From contig CM073197.1 in NCBI GenBank assembly GCA_037042915.1, positions 372,001-436,000 of the forward strand: a stretch of 64,000 nt of DNA. The letters run 5' to 3'. The notes under the pieces were generated by a model. It was not told where the DNA came from. It did not search any database and saw only the letters and a program-made list of their open reading frames with translations. Of this stretch, positions 30,365 through 42,431 are shown piece after piece; position 1 is the stretch's first letter, and each line of letters opens with the position of its first letter. The translations under genes were made by a program, and so were the position numbers. Origin of the DNA: Auricularia sp. M13. Its lineage: Eukaryota > Basidiomycota > Agaricomycetes > Auriculariales > Auriculariaceae.

Positions 30365-31972
30365 TTACATGTCTGTCAACTTCTCAATGAAAGCGGGACG
30401 CGGCGTGTCGCCGTGAACAACTACGCGGACGTAACAGCGTTTCGGACCGTTGGATACCGGAGTCCAGCGTGATCGCGCAAACAACACGGGCGCCTCCTCG
30501 TCGAAGCCCGCGTGCAGATTGCAAGCGCTGAATGCAAGCGACGTGAGTTGCGGACACACGGGCGATCCATCGTCGAGCGGCTGCATCAAGCGCGTGAAGA
30601 AGTTGGTGTGCAGCCAGCAGTTGTGCATCTCCACCACTTCGAGCTGTTTGAGCTGTGCCATCGCTAAAACTAGGCGCTCGTCGCATTTCGTCGCGTCTAT
30701 CCGCAGGGACTTGATTGTTGGACACGGCGTAGCGATCAGCGACAATCGACGCGGCGTGGGGAAGTTACGTGCAGGTGAATCGCTGTAGCGCGGGAAGTGC
30801 AGCGTCATAGATCGAAGCGACGGGAAGCGGAAGCTCGAGGCCAAACGGTCGGGAAGAATGTCGACTGCTAACGCAAAGTCCCTCAGGTAGAGTGCAGCGA
30901 TTGGTCCCCCCACAATTGGCCCTACAATTGGCCCTCCATTCGGCGGGGCCGCGTCGTCCACGATCTTCGTCGCCTTGAGGGTTAGGTCGCGCAGTCCAGG
31001 TGCGGCTAACAGCATTTCGCGAACGTCCCCGTTCGCCCGGATGTTCGTCCACGTGCCGTCAATTTTAGTCACTGCTGGAAAGATAGAAGGCTTCCAACGC
31101 GGCATGCAGTGGACTAGTTTGAGCGAGCAGACACTCCGCATGCCGTGGAAAAGGTCGAATATATGCGGCGTGGTGGCGGGAGGGAACAACGTCTCAAACG
31201 TCGCTTGTTTGAGCTCTGGCGCCGAGGTGCGCTATATGAAGGAGTGAAATTGATCGCAGCCGTCAGCGCTGTAGGCGACACGAACTACGGCAGCGCGCGC
31301 CACAAGATTTCGCAGGCCGCGATAGACGGGTTCGTAGGATGGCGAACATGAATGAGTGTTGCCGTGAATGAGAAACAATTGCAAAGGTCTGCCACCCGAG
31401 TAAAGGAGGTGGGCCTTAAAATATGCGGTCCATGCCGTCGATGGAAGAGAGACCGCCGACGAGAATTCGAAAACGACCCTATGCCAGAGTACCGTCGAGG
31501 ATGTTGCCGCGCTTCTCCATTTCTGACAGACAGCCGCGAGGACAAAAGCGACCTTCTGCGCTTCAGCATAGTTCGATATTGAGATCCTGCATTGCAACTG
31601 GTCCGAGAGTGCCTCGAAAATAAGACTAAGAATCTCAAGAGGAGCTTTGCGGATCGGATGCATCAGCGCCTTGAACGACTGGATATTCGTCTCGAGAATC
31701 GCCATCTGTCGCTGGGCGCACTCGTAGCCGAGAAGTGCAGACGAATCGGCCTCGCGAGCTTCAAGCAGAGCCTGTTCTGCGGCGCGGACAGAAGCCGTTG
31801 TCTTGTCAAGCCGAATGCGGGCCTCAGCAGCACGCTGTTTGGCCAAGGCGAGATCCGCTTCGTTACTCGCTATCTGAGCGCCCAAAATAGCAGCTTCGGG
31901 ACCACTGGCATATCTGTTTGGAGAAGGTCTCGGCTCGCGGTGTGCGCTATAGCTCAGAGCGCCGTCGTCCAT
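30365..31972 (-). CDS. Coiled-coil F-box/LRR protein
   Basis: Two exons, 31972-31289 and 31231-30365. The N-terminal ~110 residues form an Ala-rich coiled coil (QRAAEARIRLDKTTASVRAA), followed by an F-box-like segment (PIRKAPLEILSLIFEALSD, then VFVLAAVCQKWRSAA-type sequence ending in STVLWHRVVFEF), the standard arrangement in mushroom-forming fungi. The remainder has LRR-like repeats (LRDLTLKATKI, LRSMTLHFPR, LEVVEMHNCWL, LTSLAFSACNL). The 57-base intron is a multiple of three and its only in-frame stop is the TAG that forms the acceptor (catatag). A perfect branch-like ctgac supports splicing. A small Gly-Pro-Ile repeat (GGPIVGPIVGGPIA) sits mid-protein. Likely a substrate adaptor of an SCF ubiquitin ligase. 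Confidence 0.78.
31232..31288 (-). other. 57-base in-frame intron of the F-box gene
   Basis: Donor gtagtt, internal ctgac, acceptor atag. Length is divisible by three; retention would add 18 codons and then a TAG stop. Confidence 0.7.
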
Positions 31973-32447
31973 GGTGGCGGGACGTGAAAGAGAAGTGATG
32001 AAACAAATAACTCCGCCGGCGTCAGTTTAGCTCCGGAATCAGGTCTTGGCTCAGCGGGCGCACGTACCCTGACTGACAATAAGAAATATCGTCCGGCCTC
32101 GTGACATTCAGGGAGATTTTGAGTAAAGATACGAGCATAACGTCTAGAACCTTTCGTGAGCCACCGTCTGCCTTCAATACGCCGCAGGATGTCACCATCT
32201 CTCGGGTGACGAACCTGAAGGCATCAAGCGGTAGCTATTGATAACTCGACTTACCCATTGATTGTCAGGGCAATATTCGCGGTGTGACTTGTTCCAAGTT
32301 CAAACCTGGCATGAAGCCCGAAACACGGAGAAAGAGTAGATATACAGGGTATCGTACAGAGTAAATATTTCGCAGACGCAAAGCATAGTGACCATCCCAG
32401 TCGCACAGCAAGTCTATACGAGGAAAGCATTTCAAAGTGAATAGATC
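31973..32447. other. Intergenic region
   Basis: About 475 bases between two minus-strand genes; no features seen beyond presumed promoter and 3' sequence. Confidence 0.4.
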
Positions 32448-35084
32448 TTACCACTGACTCAGACGAGTTGGAACCTTTTGCTGCTCCGCAATGACCTCGA
32501 CAAGCTTTCCCGCCAGCCGTTCAGCGTAGAGTTCGCGTTCCGTCGGGACACCACGCGCAATGCGAGTGGGAACCGGCGGAAGATCCCAACCGAGCAGAGA
32601 AGCGCATTGTTCACGCAATTCCTCAAGTGGCACGGTCACGTTGACAGAGGGAGAAGCGACGGCGGAGGAAGCAACAGCACCTTTGGATCCACTTTGACGC
32701 GGCCTGCGAGCAGGAAGGGAAACACCGGCCGTCAAAGGCTGGGGTATTCCCTTGCCGTTTGGAATCCCATTTTCGCTGCGCCGTACCTTCCGCGTACTCC
32801 GCCAGCCGCTCAGCTCCATCGCCATCTCCTCGTCACCGCGCTCTTCCTCCCTGAGCTCGCGCTTCCGCTTCTGGGCGGCGCTGAGCGTCCGCGTCTCGGT
32901 GATGGCAGGCTCGCCGTCCTCGCCGGGGTCGTACCAGCCGCCTGCAGTCCCGGCGGGGACAGGACGAGCGAGGTGTGCGCGGGTGATGGCGTTTCCCAGT
33001 ATCACTGCGTGAGGATCCCGCTCCTCCTCCGGAACTTCGTCTCTGTGTAGCATGTGGAGCTTGTCTTGGGAGTACTGCTGCAGGAGTACCTCGGCGGCAT
33101 GCACACGAGCTCGTGAGCCAAAGCAACGAAAGCAGACACGTCGGCCACAGCGCCGGCAGAAATGGCCTTCAACCGCCCAGATGGCGTGATACTGAGGCAG
33201 ACACGAGGCATGTGAGCTAGCGCAAGGCCAGGGAAAAGGGGTTAGACGTACGTTCATGTAGTGGCAAGTAATGTATTTGGGCGTCTCACTCCGTTTGACG
33301 TGTATGAGCTCGGCGGCGTGGGCCATGGTAATGTGGCCAGACGCCAGTATAGCGCTGTTCAAATGAGCCACCAACATAAATCCGGAGATATGAATGCGTA
33401 CGCGATGTCCCTGACATGCTCTTCATCCCCGTCCAACACGGATACTGCAGCATTACGCGCGTCAACGAGCGCTTCCGTCGTCGTCAGACAGAGCGCCTTC
33501 ATCGCGCGGCATTGGCACGTCCGGCCGACCGTGTAGCATGAGCTGCACAGGACGACGGCGTCACCCTCCGCCGCCTTGCAAGCATTCTCGCAAACCCAGT
33601 AGACGCGGAAAATATCCTGTCCGCAGGCGTCGCACACGAGCAACGCGTCCTCTGCGTTTTCGGTAAGAGGGATCTCGTCCTCCGTCCACTCTTCGCATAT
33701 GAGGCGGTCGTAGATGGGGAGAAGTTCCTTGAGCCACGTTGATGACGTCGGATTAGCGAAGGAGCCGGACTCTCTGAGTGTAGCAGTCAAACCAGTGATG
33801 GCGTGGTGTAACAGCAGCTTCGTGCGATACACCTCGGGGACTCGGAGACTGTAACCTGTCAGAGCATGCCTGGGGAGGGACACGATACCTAACATGTTCA
33901 GGACAGGCAATTCCGACGACAGGCACAGGTCGATGGATTGCGTCGACATCCGCGACCACGCGATCTTGCATGTCAGTCCTCCGCGGTTGATCACCTAGCG
34001 CCGTGAGAAACATGGAGACCTGCAGATGCTTGACGCACCTGGTGGGTAGAACGACTGGGAACGTAGATCAAGTCCCCAACGACTTGCTTGGCAATATAGA
34101 CAGTGAAGTCAGTGGACGCAAGCTCGTTCAAGGTGGCCACATGGTGCTCGAATTCAACGACGACATCGTCACTATTGAAATGCCGAGAGACTTTATCGGC
34201 GTCGCCAGTTTCGGTAAGGAGCCAGATTGAATGGCCGTCCTCCTCGGTGTGCGACATCAGATTCTGCTCGAAGTGAGTCTAAAAGCTTGGCCATCGATGC
34301 GACATACCTGTCCGACACTCGCACAGCGATCTCGATGAAGAGCGGTACGTGTTCCATCACGGCCAATATAGCACATGAGGGTTTCGGGTCGGGCCTGAAA
34401 TGCGTCAATAACCTCGCCACAGCCTCGGTCATGTCGACTACAAACCCTTTCAGGAAGAAGGGCAGTGAGATCTGAGGCAGAGAGAGGCATAAGTGTCGAA
34501 ACGGGCCCTTGCAGTAACCGCAGTTGCTGCTCCCAAGCTGCGGGGCACGGATGGTCCTTCATGTACGGTTTCGGATCTGCGACCCGCAGGGATGAGCGCA
34601 ACCATACGGAACTGGTGTCATACTGACCGGAAGTCTTATCACAGTCCCATTCTCCCTTCACCGCTGGTGCAGCGCGTGCCTGTCGAGCGTACTCGTAGAT
34701 TTCGTCTGAAAGTGCGTTAACCCAAGATTAGTATGGCAATTATTCGTTCGTACTGTCACTGTCTGTCCGGGATTGAAGCTTTTCCAGGCCAAACACATCG
34801 TCGTCCCAGCCTTCGAGCTCCTGACAGCCATGTATGAGGAGCGGTACACCAGAGGCCAGATGATCGGCAATGTGGACCGCAAGGTCGCGGGCTGCAGCCG
34901 ACACGCGGGGTATAGGCTTGAAGTTCTGTCCAACGAATATCATTTCGTCGGCGGACAGCCCATCAAGCGACGTCGTTGGTGCTCCCATTTTCGGCGGCGA
35001 CGACGGGACAGCGGCCGACACGAGGTTCGAGCTCCGCTGCGGCCGTGCACACCGCGTTGCTCCGTCGGAGCAGTATTTTCTCAT
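32448..35084 (-). CDS. JmjC-domain protein with C-terminal cysteine-rich zinc-binding region
   Basis: A Fe(II)/2-oxoglutarate oxygenase fold, probably a nuclear histone lysine demethylase or protein hydroxylase. The N-terminal part contains IADHLASGVPLLIHGCQE. The JmjC core reads LMCYIGRDGTRTALHRD (Fe-binding His and Asp in the HxD motif), SIWLLTETGDADKV, VGDLIYVPSRSTHQV (second iron His) and INRGGLTCKIAWSRM. A helical region follows (PEVYRTKLLLHHAITGL), then two Cys-rich clusters: CDACGQDIFRVYWVCENACK with CSSCYTVGRTCQC, and FCRRCGRRVCFRCFGSRARVH, probably zinc-binding. The C-terminal ~150 residues are basic and disordered with a possible nuclear signal (QKRKRELREEE). At least eight introns. 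The start may instead be the ATG at 34988. Histone specificity cannot be read from the sequence. Confidence 0.78.
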
Positions 35085-35710
35085 TTTGGCACATCTTTGT
35101 GTCCCAAAAAAAATTATAATGAATGTTGTAAAATCCTTTCTCTAAAAGTGTGAATTGAATACAAGGAAGTGTAAGCTTCGGACTATAGCTTTATTTGTAT
35201 AACTCTCTTCTGAATCCGTTACTTATCGAGAATCGATGAAAAGTATTCTGTACATTGAGCTGGTCTCTTAGAGAATCCTCGTTTGAGAGCTTTCCCAGCA
35301 ATGTGCAGTACAGTCTCGGATCTCTTTGCCACCACTGAGAAGGAGCATCTGATCTAGCGATCTCCGCCGGAGAGCATATCCGACGGACCGAATACCCTTG
35401 AGCGCGCGCTTATGAGCAAGTGGCCGTTTGCTCCTGACGCCCAGGAACGTCGGTAGAATCAGACCCGGTGACATGGATACAGCGCTCCCGAATCTCTCAT
35501 TGCAGGAGACTGAATGGCCCCTGTGAATCGGCACCCAAGCGCGAAGCGGTCGAGGCATGGCGAATGTGCGGGACTCGGGGGCTGTGATCTACACACGATG
35601 TGCCGTTCAGCGTCTACCTATCCTCTTAAAACTCAAGGCATGCATCCATTCCGTCAACACCAGCATCTGACCTCACAGAGCCACCCCACGCGACCAGGCT
35701 ATAGTACACG
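35085..35710. other. Intergenic region
   Basis: About 625 bases, AT-rich just upstream of the JmjC gene (35095-35230). No gene supported. Confidence 0.4.
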
Positions 35711-36190
35711 ATGCAGATCTCACTCCCGCCCTTCCTCGAGGCCTTCCCCGGTGAGCTAGCCTGCTTCCAGACTGTCGGGAGCTTATATCTCTCCTTCAGA
35801 ATCGCTTGTCTACGCGACGCCTGCCGCCAGCCAACGCCAGTCCAAGGGCACTTCCCAGACGGACCTATTCAACAGCCATCTCAGTGTGCGTCTTACTATA
35901 TGCTTGACCTGCTACGATGGCTCAAAACTTTCAATCACAGGCAACAAGCTTTCCGCAGCGAAAGCTTGTCGATCATTGTCAATGGCCACGACCATCGCAT
36001 GATCATATCACTGCCGCGAGATCGGCCTCGCCACTTACTCCGTCTCCCCCCTCTACGCCAGATCACTCCGTGGCGAGTTCAGTTTATAACGCATCAAGGT
36101 CCCCAACTCCACCTTATCAAATGTCGCCCTCAGGTCGACGTGCGTCTTGTTGTGCATTCTCCTCGGAGCACGCGGCTGACTCATAATTAG
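35711..36190 (+). CDS. Possible small spliced gene, frame uncertain
   Basis: An ATG at 35711 (MQISLPPFLEAFP) is followed by a well-formed intron (gtgagc...ccttcag, about 35752-35800) leading to ESLVYATPAASQRQSKGTSQ. A second intron is likely (donor gtgtgcg near 35887, acceptor caatcacag near 35940). After it, three readings are possible, one of them Ser/Pro-rich (SPLTPSPPSTPDHSVASS) to 36186. No domain is recognised. The paired splice signals suggest a short disordered protein, but the model is tentative. Confidence 0.3.
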   Translation: MQISLPPFLEAFPGELACFQTVGSLYLSFRIACLRDACRQPTPVQGHFPDGPIQQPSQCASYYMLDLLRWLKTFNHRQQAFRSESLSIIVNGHDHRMIISLPRDRPRHLLRLPPLRQITPWRVQFITHQGPQLHLIKCRPQVDVRLVVHSPRSTRLTHN

Positions 36191-36505
36191 CCGTTCTTCG
36201 CTGCACAGAAGCAGGTTGCAACCGTGTTTACAGCTGTGTTGGGAACCTGAATCGGCACAGGAAGGTGGCGCATGGTCTCAAGGGCCGATAAACTGCCCTC
36301 GGAGCGATCGGCGCATTCAGCCATTTCTGTGTTCTCCCGCCATTCATGCGGCAGCAGACAGGGAGTTGTTTACTGTAAATCAGCTGTGTAATGCTTGTTT
36401 CTCCTCATTGGGGCTTCAGACGAATGGACGATATCACTCGATTGGATGTAACTACTGTAGGTTTCCGGGACTGGTTGTAATGCGTCCATATGTATGCGCC
36501 CCGAT

Positions 36506-37895
36506 TTAGCAATGCCACGTGCTCTGAAAGAACATAGCGATCGCTCGGTGCATCTCAATGCGGTTTAAAGGGATCCGGACACACATCACGAGGAGACGGC
36601 GCCTGAGTATACTGCAAGAGGATATGAGTTTCACGTTCGAATCGTCGGTTAGAGAAGCGGACCTGATATGGGGGAACTGCTCCCAGACATTCCGAGACCG
36701 TAACGAACCTGTAACCAGCACCGCTCAAGACGGAAAGCGCGTGCGGGAGCACATCGTGGCTGGACGCGCACAGCCGCTGTGAGATCACCGCGCCGAAGAC
36801 GTCAGGGAAGCCAAACATACACAGTGGGTTCAAGCGGGGAATGGTTGAGCGCTAGAATGCTGGCCGGACGGCTCGCAGCAAGCTTGTCGTAGAGCGCCTT
36901 GCTGGTCGCGGCAGACGCGCCTACGGAATCCTCAGAGTCGAAGTCCCAAAGGACGGCGCTCTGGTTGCGAATTTTGATAGCTTGCAGCGCGAGCTGATTG
37001 AGGTTACCGTAGGGCTGTGCAAATGCCCGACGTCAGTGCTTCCTTACCGCTGAACCCGATGAGAACGCCGGCCGGACGACTCACCGGTCTGAACATCGCG
37101 ATGTATGCGCCGGTAATACGCAGAATTGCCTCTGAAATATGATTATTATGACGCGGGTGAGAGCTATCTCCGGAAACGTACGCTCCACCCTAGACACACG
37201 AAGATTTTGTAAGAACGAAAAGCTGTGATCAAGGAGTAAGTATCCGGCTCGTAATGCTTACTTCCACATCTCATCGTGAACTGCAGGATAATTATCATCG
37301 GAATAGAACCACTACCAGCAATTTGAAACTGACTTTTGTCCCAAGATAGTGTCGTAAGGTCCGCGTGATCCCAAGTATGACCCCCGATTTGATGGCCAGC
37401 TGTCGAACGTATGAACAGTCAGTAAAAGCGCGGGCTTTCTCCCAAAATCCCACCGTTGTAGAGATTCTTGATAGCGTTCACGCGTACGTCGTCGTAAATG
37501 CACGCATAGTTGTTTCCGTTGCTGCAACGTTCAGCGTGCAGCCATTCTCAGCAAGGGCAGGGTGGCATACAAGAAAAACGTGCCCTTAGCGCCATACTGC
37601 GCAAGAGTGTTCACGACATCTGCAAAACATCTAATGAGCCGCCTGCAAAGGTTGCGATAGATGTACTGTCGTTCCTGTCTCATAAATGTATGGACCATCA
37701 TCGAAAGTGAGAGCCACCGTGTTTGAAGCCTGCGGAGCTGTAAGCTCGCGGCTGCGTGACACAAAAAGCTCGTACCGTACAGCGCCTGTAAATCGTGGCA
37801 TTCGGCGTCCCAGGAGGAGCGCCGTTCTGTGCAGCAGACATCACGCTGCCCCAAAGCAGCGCGACAAGGTAGCCTCGGGTCGTAACAATCCTCAT
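36506..37895 (-). CDS. Polysaccharide (chitin) deacetylase, CE4 family, copy A
   Basis: A secreted CE4 enzyme that removes acetyl groups from cell-wall chitin. The signal peptide (MRIVTTRGYLVALLWGSVMS) is followed by the NodB domain. Motif 1, with the catalytic base and metal Asp, is ALTFDDGPYIYE; motif 2, with the metal histidines, is GGHTWDHADL; GNNYACIYDDVRVNAIKNLY precedes it. Later exons give ITGAYIAMFRP plus PYG, WDFDSEDSVGAS, LNHSP, and GYRFVTVSECLG. The final exon is only 18 bases: a 61-base intron (gtgtgt...ctttcag) joins SPRD to STWHC and a stop, matching the STWKC and DTWKC endings of the two paralogues. TATAAAAG lies at 37963-37970. It is the minus-strand member of a three-gene CE4 cluster. 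Confidence 0.83.
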
Positions 37896-37962
37896 GAGCG
37901 CGTGAGAGTAGCTGGTACTGTATTAGCTGTCCGGCGAAGATCCTCGTGTCATCCGCAGGTGG

Positions 37963-37970
37963 CTTTTATA
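37963..37970 (-). promoter_or_regulatory. TATA box (TATAAAAG)
   Basis: Minus-strand TATAAAAG, about 68 bases upstream of the CE4 ATG at 37895. Confidence 0.6.
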
Positions 37971-40900
37971 GCTGACCTTTGTGGCATTTGACGCTGTGCG
38001 CCTTGTCCAGGGCTCTTGGTTGGCGCCAGCGCGCCTAAGTGCTATGCTGGGTTCGTGCGTTCCTGCATTCGGATGCGGCAGTAGGACCGTACGCATGGAT
38101 GCGGCCAGAACGCGCGGTGTGGAAGGGCTCAGATCTTTCGGCATAGTCTGCCGATGTGCAACCGCTGGCCCGATGACTATGTTGCGGCAGCTGTGAGCGA
38201 GTCAAGCTTCAGAGCACCCGACTTTATAAGCACGCCCAGACTCACCACTTGTGAAACGAGACGGGCCAACCAGCTTGCATCCGCACGCGTCGGACTAAAT
38301 CTGCTCTGTGATTCCACCGTGTTGAAAGCTGTCTCGCCGTCAGTGTAGGACCGTCACGGTAGAGCGAGCGGCACGGAGCAGCCAATGCGCCTGTGTTTGG
38401 TTGCGCAACAGGCTGACTGGACCCTTGATGGGACACAGTGTTACGAATAACAGCACTTGTAACACAGTCCAAACGGCGACATGAGTCCAAACGATCTGTA
38501 TAGAATCTTGAGCCAGTAGCAAACAGAGAAAAATGCCGAGAATTGAGTTTACTTAACGCCGGAATGCATTCGGGTCGGTCATCACATCAACCTGAAGCGC
38601 ACGAAGGAACCAGCCATTCAGCCATTTAGGAGACTGTTGCCGGCCTGTGCGCCCTTCTAGACACGAATAGGGATGGCCTGACATCTGAGAATGACAGGCG
38701 AGTCCGTCAATCCCATGGCACTGAGCGATTACTGAAGCCGCGCATGCACATTCGGCATTGTCCAATAACCCATGGTATCCTGATGAGCGTTGGCAGCTGA
38801 CAATACACGTAGCCAATAAATTTCGAAAATGACCAAGTCTTATACGCTCAACCCATGCCTGAGAGCGGATGTTGGGCCATCGGTGACAGCAAGGACGCAG
38901 TTGCGCACCGAGAGACGAAACCAGCATCAACGTCCTTAGGCAGACCGCGACAAACTTCGCGAGCGCTGTTAGAATACACGCAAACCCTTCAGCATGTTTG
39001 AACACTAACGGCGTAAAGACGTCGCTGACGCAGGACCGTCCCGGACGCGGAGAAGCGCGCTGTCAGCTAGCGCACTAGCAGCGCTGGCGGACGGTCCGGC
39101 CATATACCCCCCAGGATCGCAATGATGTCAGGGTTTGGGAAGATGTGAGTACAAAGAATGCTACTTGAGAGCTGCCGCTTCAGTGGGCGCGAGAAAACTT
39201 CGACGTCGAGAATAGGTGCCAGATGCTCAACTGCAATCGCAAGGGGAGACGGACTTGGTTGACCGTTGCCAATGACTGCTTTACCATGAAGCAAATCAAT
39301 TCAGTATTGCCACAAAGTTCTAGAAGATGGAGCAAGACGAGGTGTCAGAGGGCCGGCCGTAGATCGTCAAGGACCCGTTCTGGTTGAGATCAGGGTTATC
39401 GTTCACCTATGCCGCGAGACCAGAAGCGATGGCGAAGGGTGACCGAGCAGGGTTCCAGGGTGTCAAGTGAATATTCGAAACCACAAGGTGTCAGGGTGAG
39501 GGTTCAACGGCTGCTCGAGAGCGGCAAGAAAAGGCGGGACATGCGTCTTTGCCCAGGCCGTCCAAAATGCGCAGGAGAGCTGATGAGGCATGGATGTAGT
39601 AGTGGCCGTCCAGGGGTGCTCAGATGCATCATGATAAAGCTCCAGGGGCCAGAAAAGTATAATACTAGACGTCTTGGAAGACGTGCGACGAATTCGAATG
39701 GCACGTTCAAATCGCATACGGATACGGATACTGACAACGCGCACCTAGGGATTAGAATAACTGAAGGGCAGCGATGTTGATACCGGCCTTTGATGCATAA
39801 CAGTGGATCACCGTGGTTGAAAGGGGGAAAGCGTCGGACCTGCGGACCTTGAAAGCGTGTTCCAGTTTCGAACTGTTCATCTTGGTCGGGCGGCCTGCGA
39901 CGCCGAGCAAATCTCTAGCTGCTCTTACACATGCATTTGTGTTTCAATCTTACTTTTGTGGGGATCTCTTAGCGCTCGAAGCTAACCTTCCAAACATGTC
40001 TCTACTTACGCGATACTGCTCCGCACGAGCGCCTGCTCAGCAGGCCAATCCTTTGATCTCGCCTATTACAGTGTATCTCGTATGCAACACCGACCTGCTA
40101 TATAGTATAGCTACGCTATCTCATTGACTTGCGCAGGGCCCGGGCAGTGGGCACTAGATCGATGTCCCGCCTTCTCTTCACTCAGACACGGAATTCTGGC
40201 AACTAATCCCTTTGTCCAGCGGCATTGTAACCTCCGGATTGCGATCTAATGTAGCTGTGCTTCTTCCGTCGTCACCCTGAAGGTCGGGCCTCACACCAGA
40301 GCCGGCAACTTGGCTTACTAGGAGCTCATGCGTCGAGGTCAGGCATCTCCGAGCTGCGAAGCTCTGCAAAGTTTGCTCAATAAAAACTCGAGCTGTGTCC
40401 GTACTCTCAGTCTGCCCGGTCAGTGGTTCGCGTGGCCTCGATGCATCCAGACCAACGACGAATGTCCGTCTAGCCGCCCAGTAGACAGACGTTCTGCTTG
40501 GCTGGCTTATACTGGCGATCTGCCTACGCATCTTCCTTGGGCGCGCGCTGCCGATATTGAGTTTGCCCGTATGGCTAGCGCTAGACTGCAGTCTGTTCTA
40601 GGCGCGACATATGTATCATCGCCAATTGCAAGTCACTCTTGAATTCTTTTGGTTCGTTTGTGGACCTAGGCTTCTGCGACCTGCAGGTTTGCGCATTTTA
40701 TTTACCGGTCCGGATACGTTTACTTATGGCATCACCAACTATGGGTGACATGATTGATGCATTTTCTCTTTCGCTAACATCGGCGCAACGGGGCGCAGAT
40801 TTTATGGGAGAGTATATCTTGGAGACATGAGACAATTGAAACGATGCGCTCGATAACCATACAGCTCTCGGCCTCACGCGCAGAAGATATTAGGGAAGCT

Positions 40901-41129
40901 GGCTGACTCAACACCGTGAATACGTGGATCCAGAAGCATGGTCTGATGGATTGTCGGGGATGCAGTGTTGGGACCTGGCGCTTGCCGCGGGTGCCGAGTA
41001 TGTCTTCAAAAGAGGCACGTGTTCTAGCTGATACCTTACTCCTTCCAGACCGTACTTAAGAGCGCACTTGTCGCGCTCGTCCATTCCTTTGCTGCCCCAG
41101 CTCCTAGCCCAGCCCCTCCCGTCCCTAAG
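37971..41129. other. Long intergenic region between divergent CE4 genes
   Basis: About 3.2 kb. No gene, repeat or TE could be supported. Open frames exist (longest on the minus strand at 38553-39005) but lack domains or coherent splicing. Its length is unusual for this locus, so it may contain a lineage-specific gene or non-coding RNA. Confidence 0.4.
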
Positions 41130-42431
41130 ATGCGTGCATTTGCCGTCCTCTCCGCGTTCGCAGCCGCAGCCGCTGCTACCATCGTTGTACCCCGTGAGCC
41201 GACTCCAGAGATGCAAAAGCGCGCCCCCGCACCCATCTTCAAGGCCTGCAAGGCGCGTTGATGTGTTTCCTGTGCCGCCGACCCCCTCGGGCTGACTGAA
41301 GGCATCGCAGGTGCCGAATACCATCGCAATCACCTTCGACGACGGTCCCTACATCTACCAGCAAGGCACGTCTGTCCGCTTGATGCGTCCCGGTCGCCTG
41401 TTGACCCAGCGCAGAACTATTGACGACGTTGGCAAAGTACAATGCCAAGGCAACGTTTTTCTTGTACGGGTCATCTTGTGCGATCGTGTGCATTGTCTCA
41501 CTCCCGCATTCTGCTACCTATTAGGAACGGCAAGAACTGGGCTTGCATCTACGACGACGCGCGCATCGCATCCGTCAAGGCGCTCTACGCTGCCGGCCAT
41601 GAGTTCGGTGGACACACCTGGTCGCATTCGCATTTGAACACGGTGCGTTGCCACCCTAATGCGGCTAATTTAGTGTCTAATCTCCCCAACAGCTTACCTG
41701 GGACAAGAGTGAGCCTAGATCGCGCTCGCTAACAATATACTCACAGCGCGCGTAGTTCACCATGAAATGTGGCTGTATGTTCATTCTTCTAGCAATGTGC
41801 TTTCGGCTTCGCTGAAATTCGCCGTCATTTAGGGTTGAGCGTATGTTGTTCATCCCGTCCTTCTCCGCGCGGAGGCCTCAGACATCGCCACAGAGGCCCT
41901 GATCAGGATCCTCGGCGTTAATCCTGCTCTATTCCGTCCCGTACGTCGCGTCGCCGACTCCCAAATAGCTGCTCATCGTACTGGCGCAGCCGTACGGCGA
42001 GTACAATGACCTGGCGCTGTCCGCTATAAAGGCGCGTAATCAATCCGGCAAGTGCACTTACAGTGTCCGGAGTTGGGTGCAGGCACTGACGTAGTGTCAG
42101 TGATTCTGTGGGATTACGATTCTGGCGACAGCGTCGGCAAGACGGTCGCGCAAATGACCGCTGGCTACGACGCGCTCGCGAATAAGAAGCCGTCCAACGT
42201 GCTCACCCTCAACCACGAGGTATACAATACGACCGTCAAAACCGTCATCCCGCACGCGCTCCAGGTCCTCTCGGCCAAGGGCTACAAGTTCGTGACCGTT
42301 AGCCAATGCTTGGGCATCAAGCCGTACCAGAGCGTCGTCGCACCCTCCAAGAAGGACGTACGTGTCGCCAATGTTATATTTCCTGAGTTCCTTTCTCAAT
42401 CATTCACTCGCAGAGCACGTGGAAGTGCTGA
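41130..42431 (+). CDS. Polysaccharide (chitin) deacetylase, CE4 family, copy B
   Basis: A secreted CE4 protein with signal peptide MRAFAVLSAFAAAAAATIVV. Motif 1 is AITFDDGPYIYQ, motif 2 GGHTWSHSHLNT (metal histidines), motif 3 begins at FRP-PYGEYNDLALSAI, motif 4 ILWDYDSGDSVG, motif 5 LTLNHEVYNT, and then GYKFVTVSQCLG. The last exon (18 bases, ending 42431) encodes STWKC. Two introns seem to use GC donors: after ...FKACK (gcgcgt) and after ARNQS (gcaagt...cactgacgtag, 42049-42095). Only these joins keep the NodB domain in frame and restore NQSVSVILWDYD. Exons in 41.38-41.52 kb and 41.69-41.93 kb are short and partly inferred. It acts on cell-wall chitin by family. Confidence 0.8.

Noticed and set aside
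31232-31234. Premature stop codon splitting an F-box gene
   Set aside because: The TAG is the acceptor of a well-formed 57-base intron that keeps frame when removed.
32478-33050. A 190-codon plus-strand frame opposite the JmjC gene
   Set aside because: It runs antisense to exons with clear zinc-binding and basic motifs, and has no recognisable domain.
38553-39005. A 150-codon minus-strand open frame in the long CE4 spacer
   Set aside because: No domain, signal peptide or intron signals extending it, and its Cys/Leu-rich composition is typical of a chance frame in GC-rich DNA.
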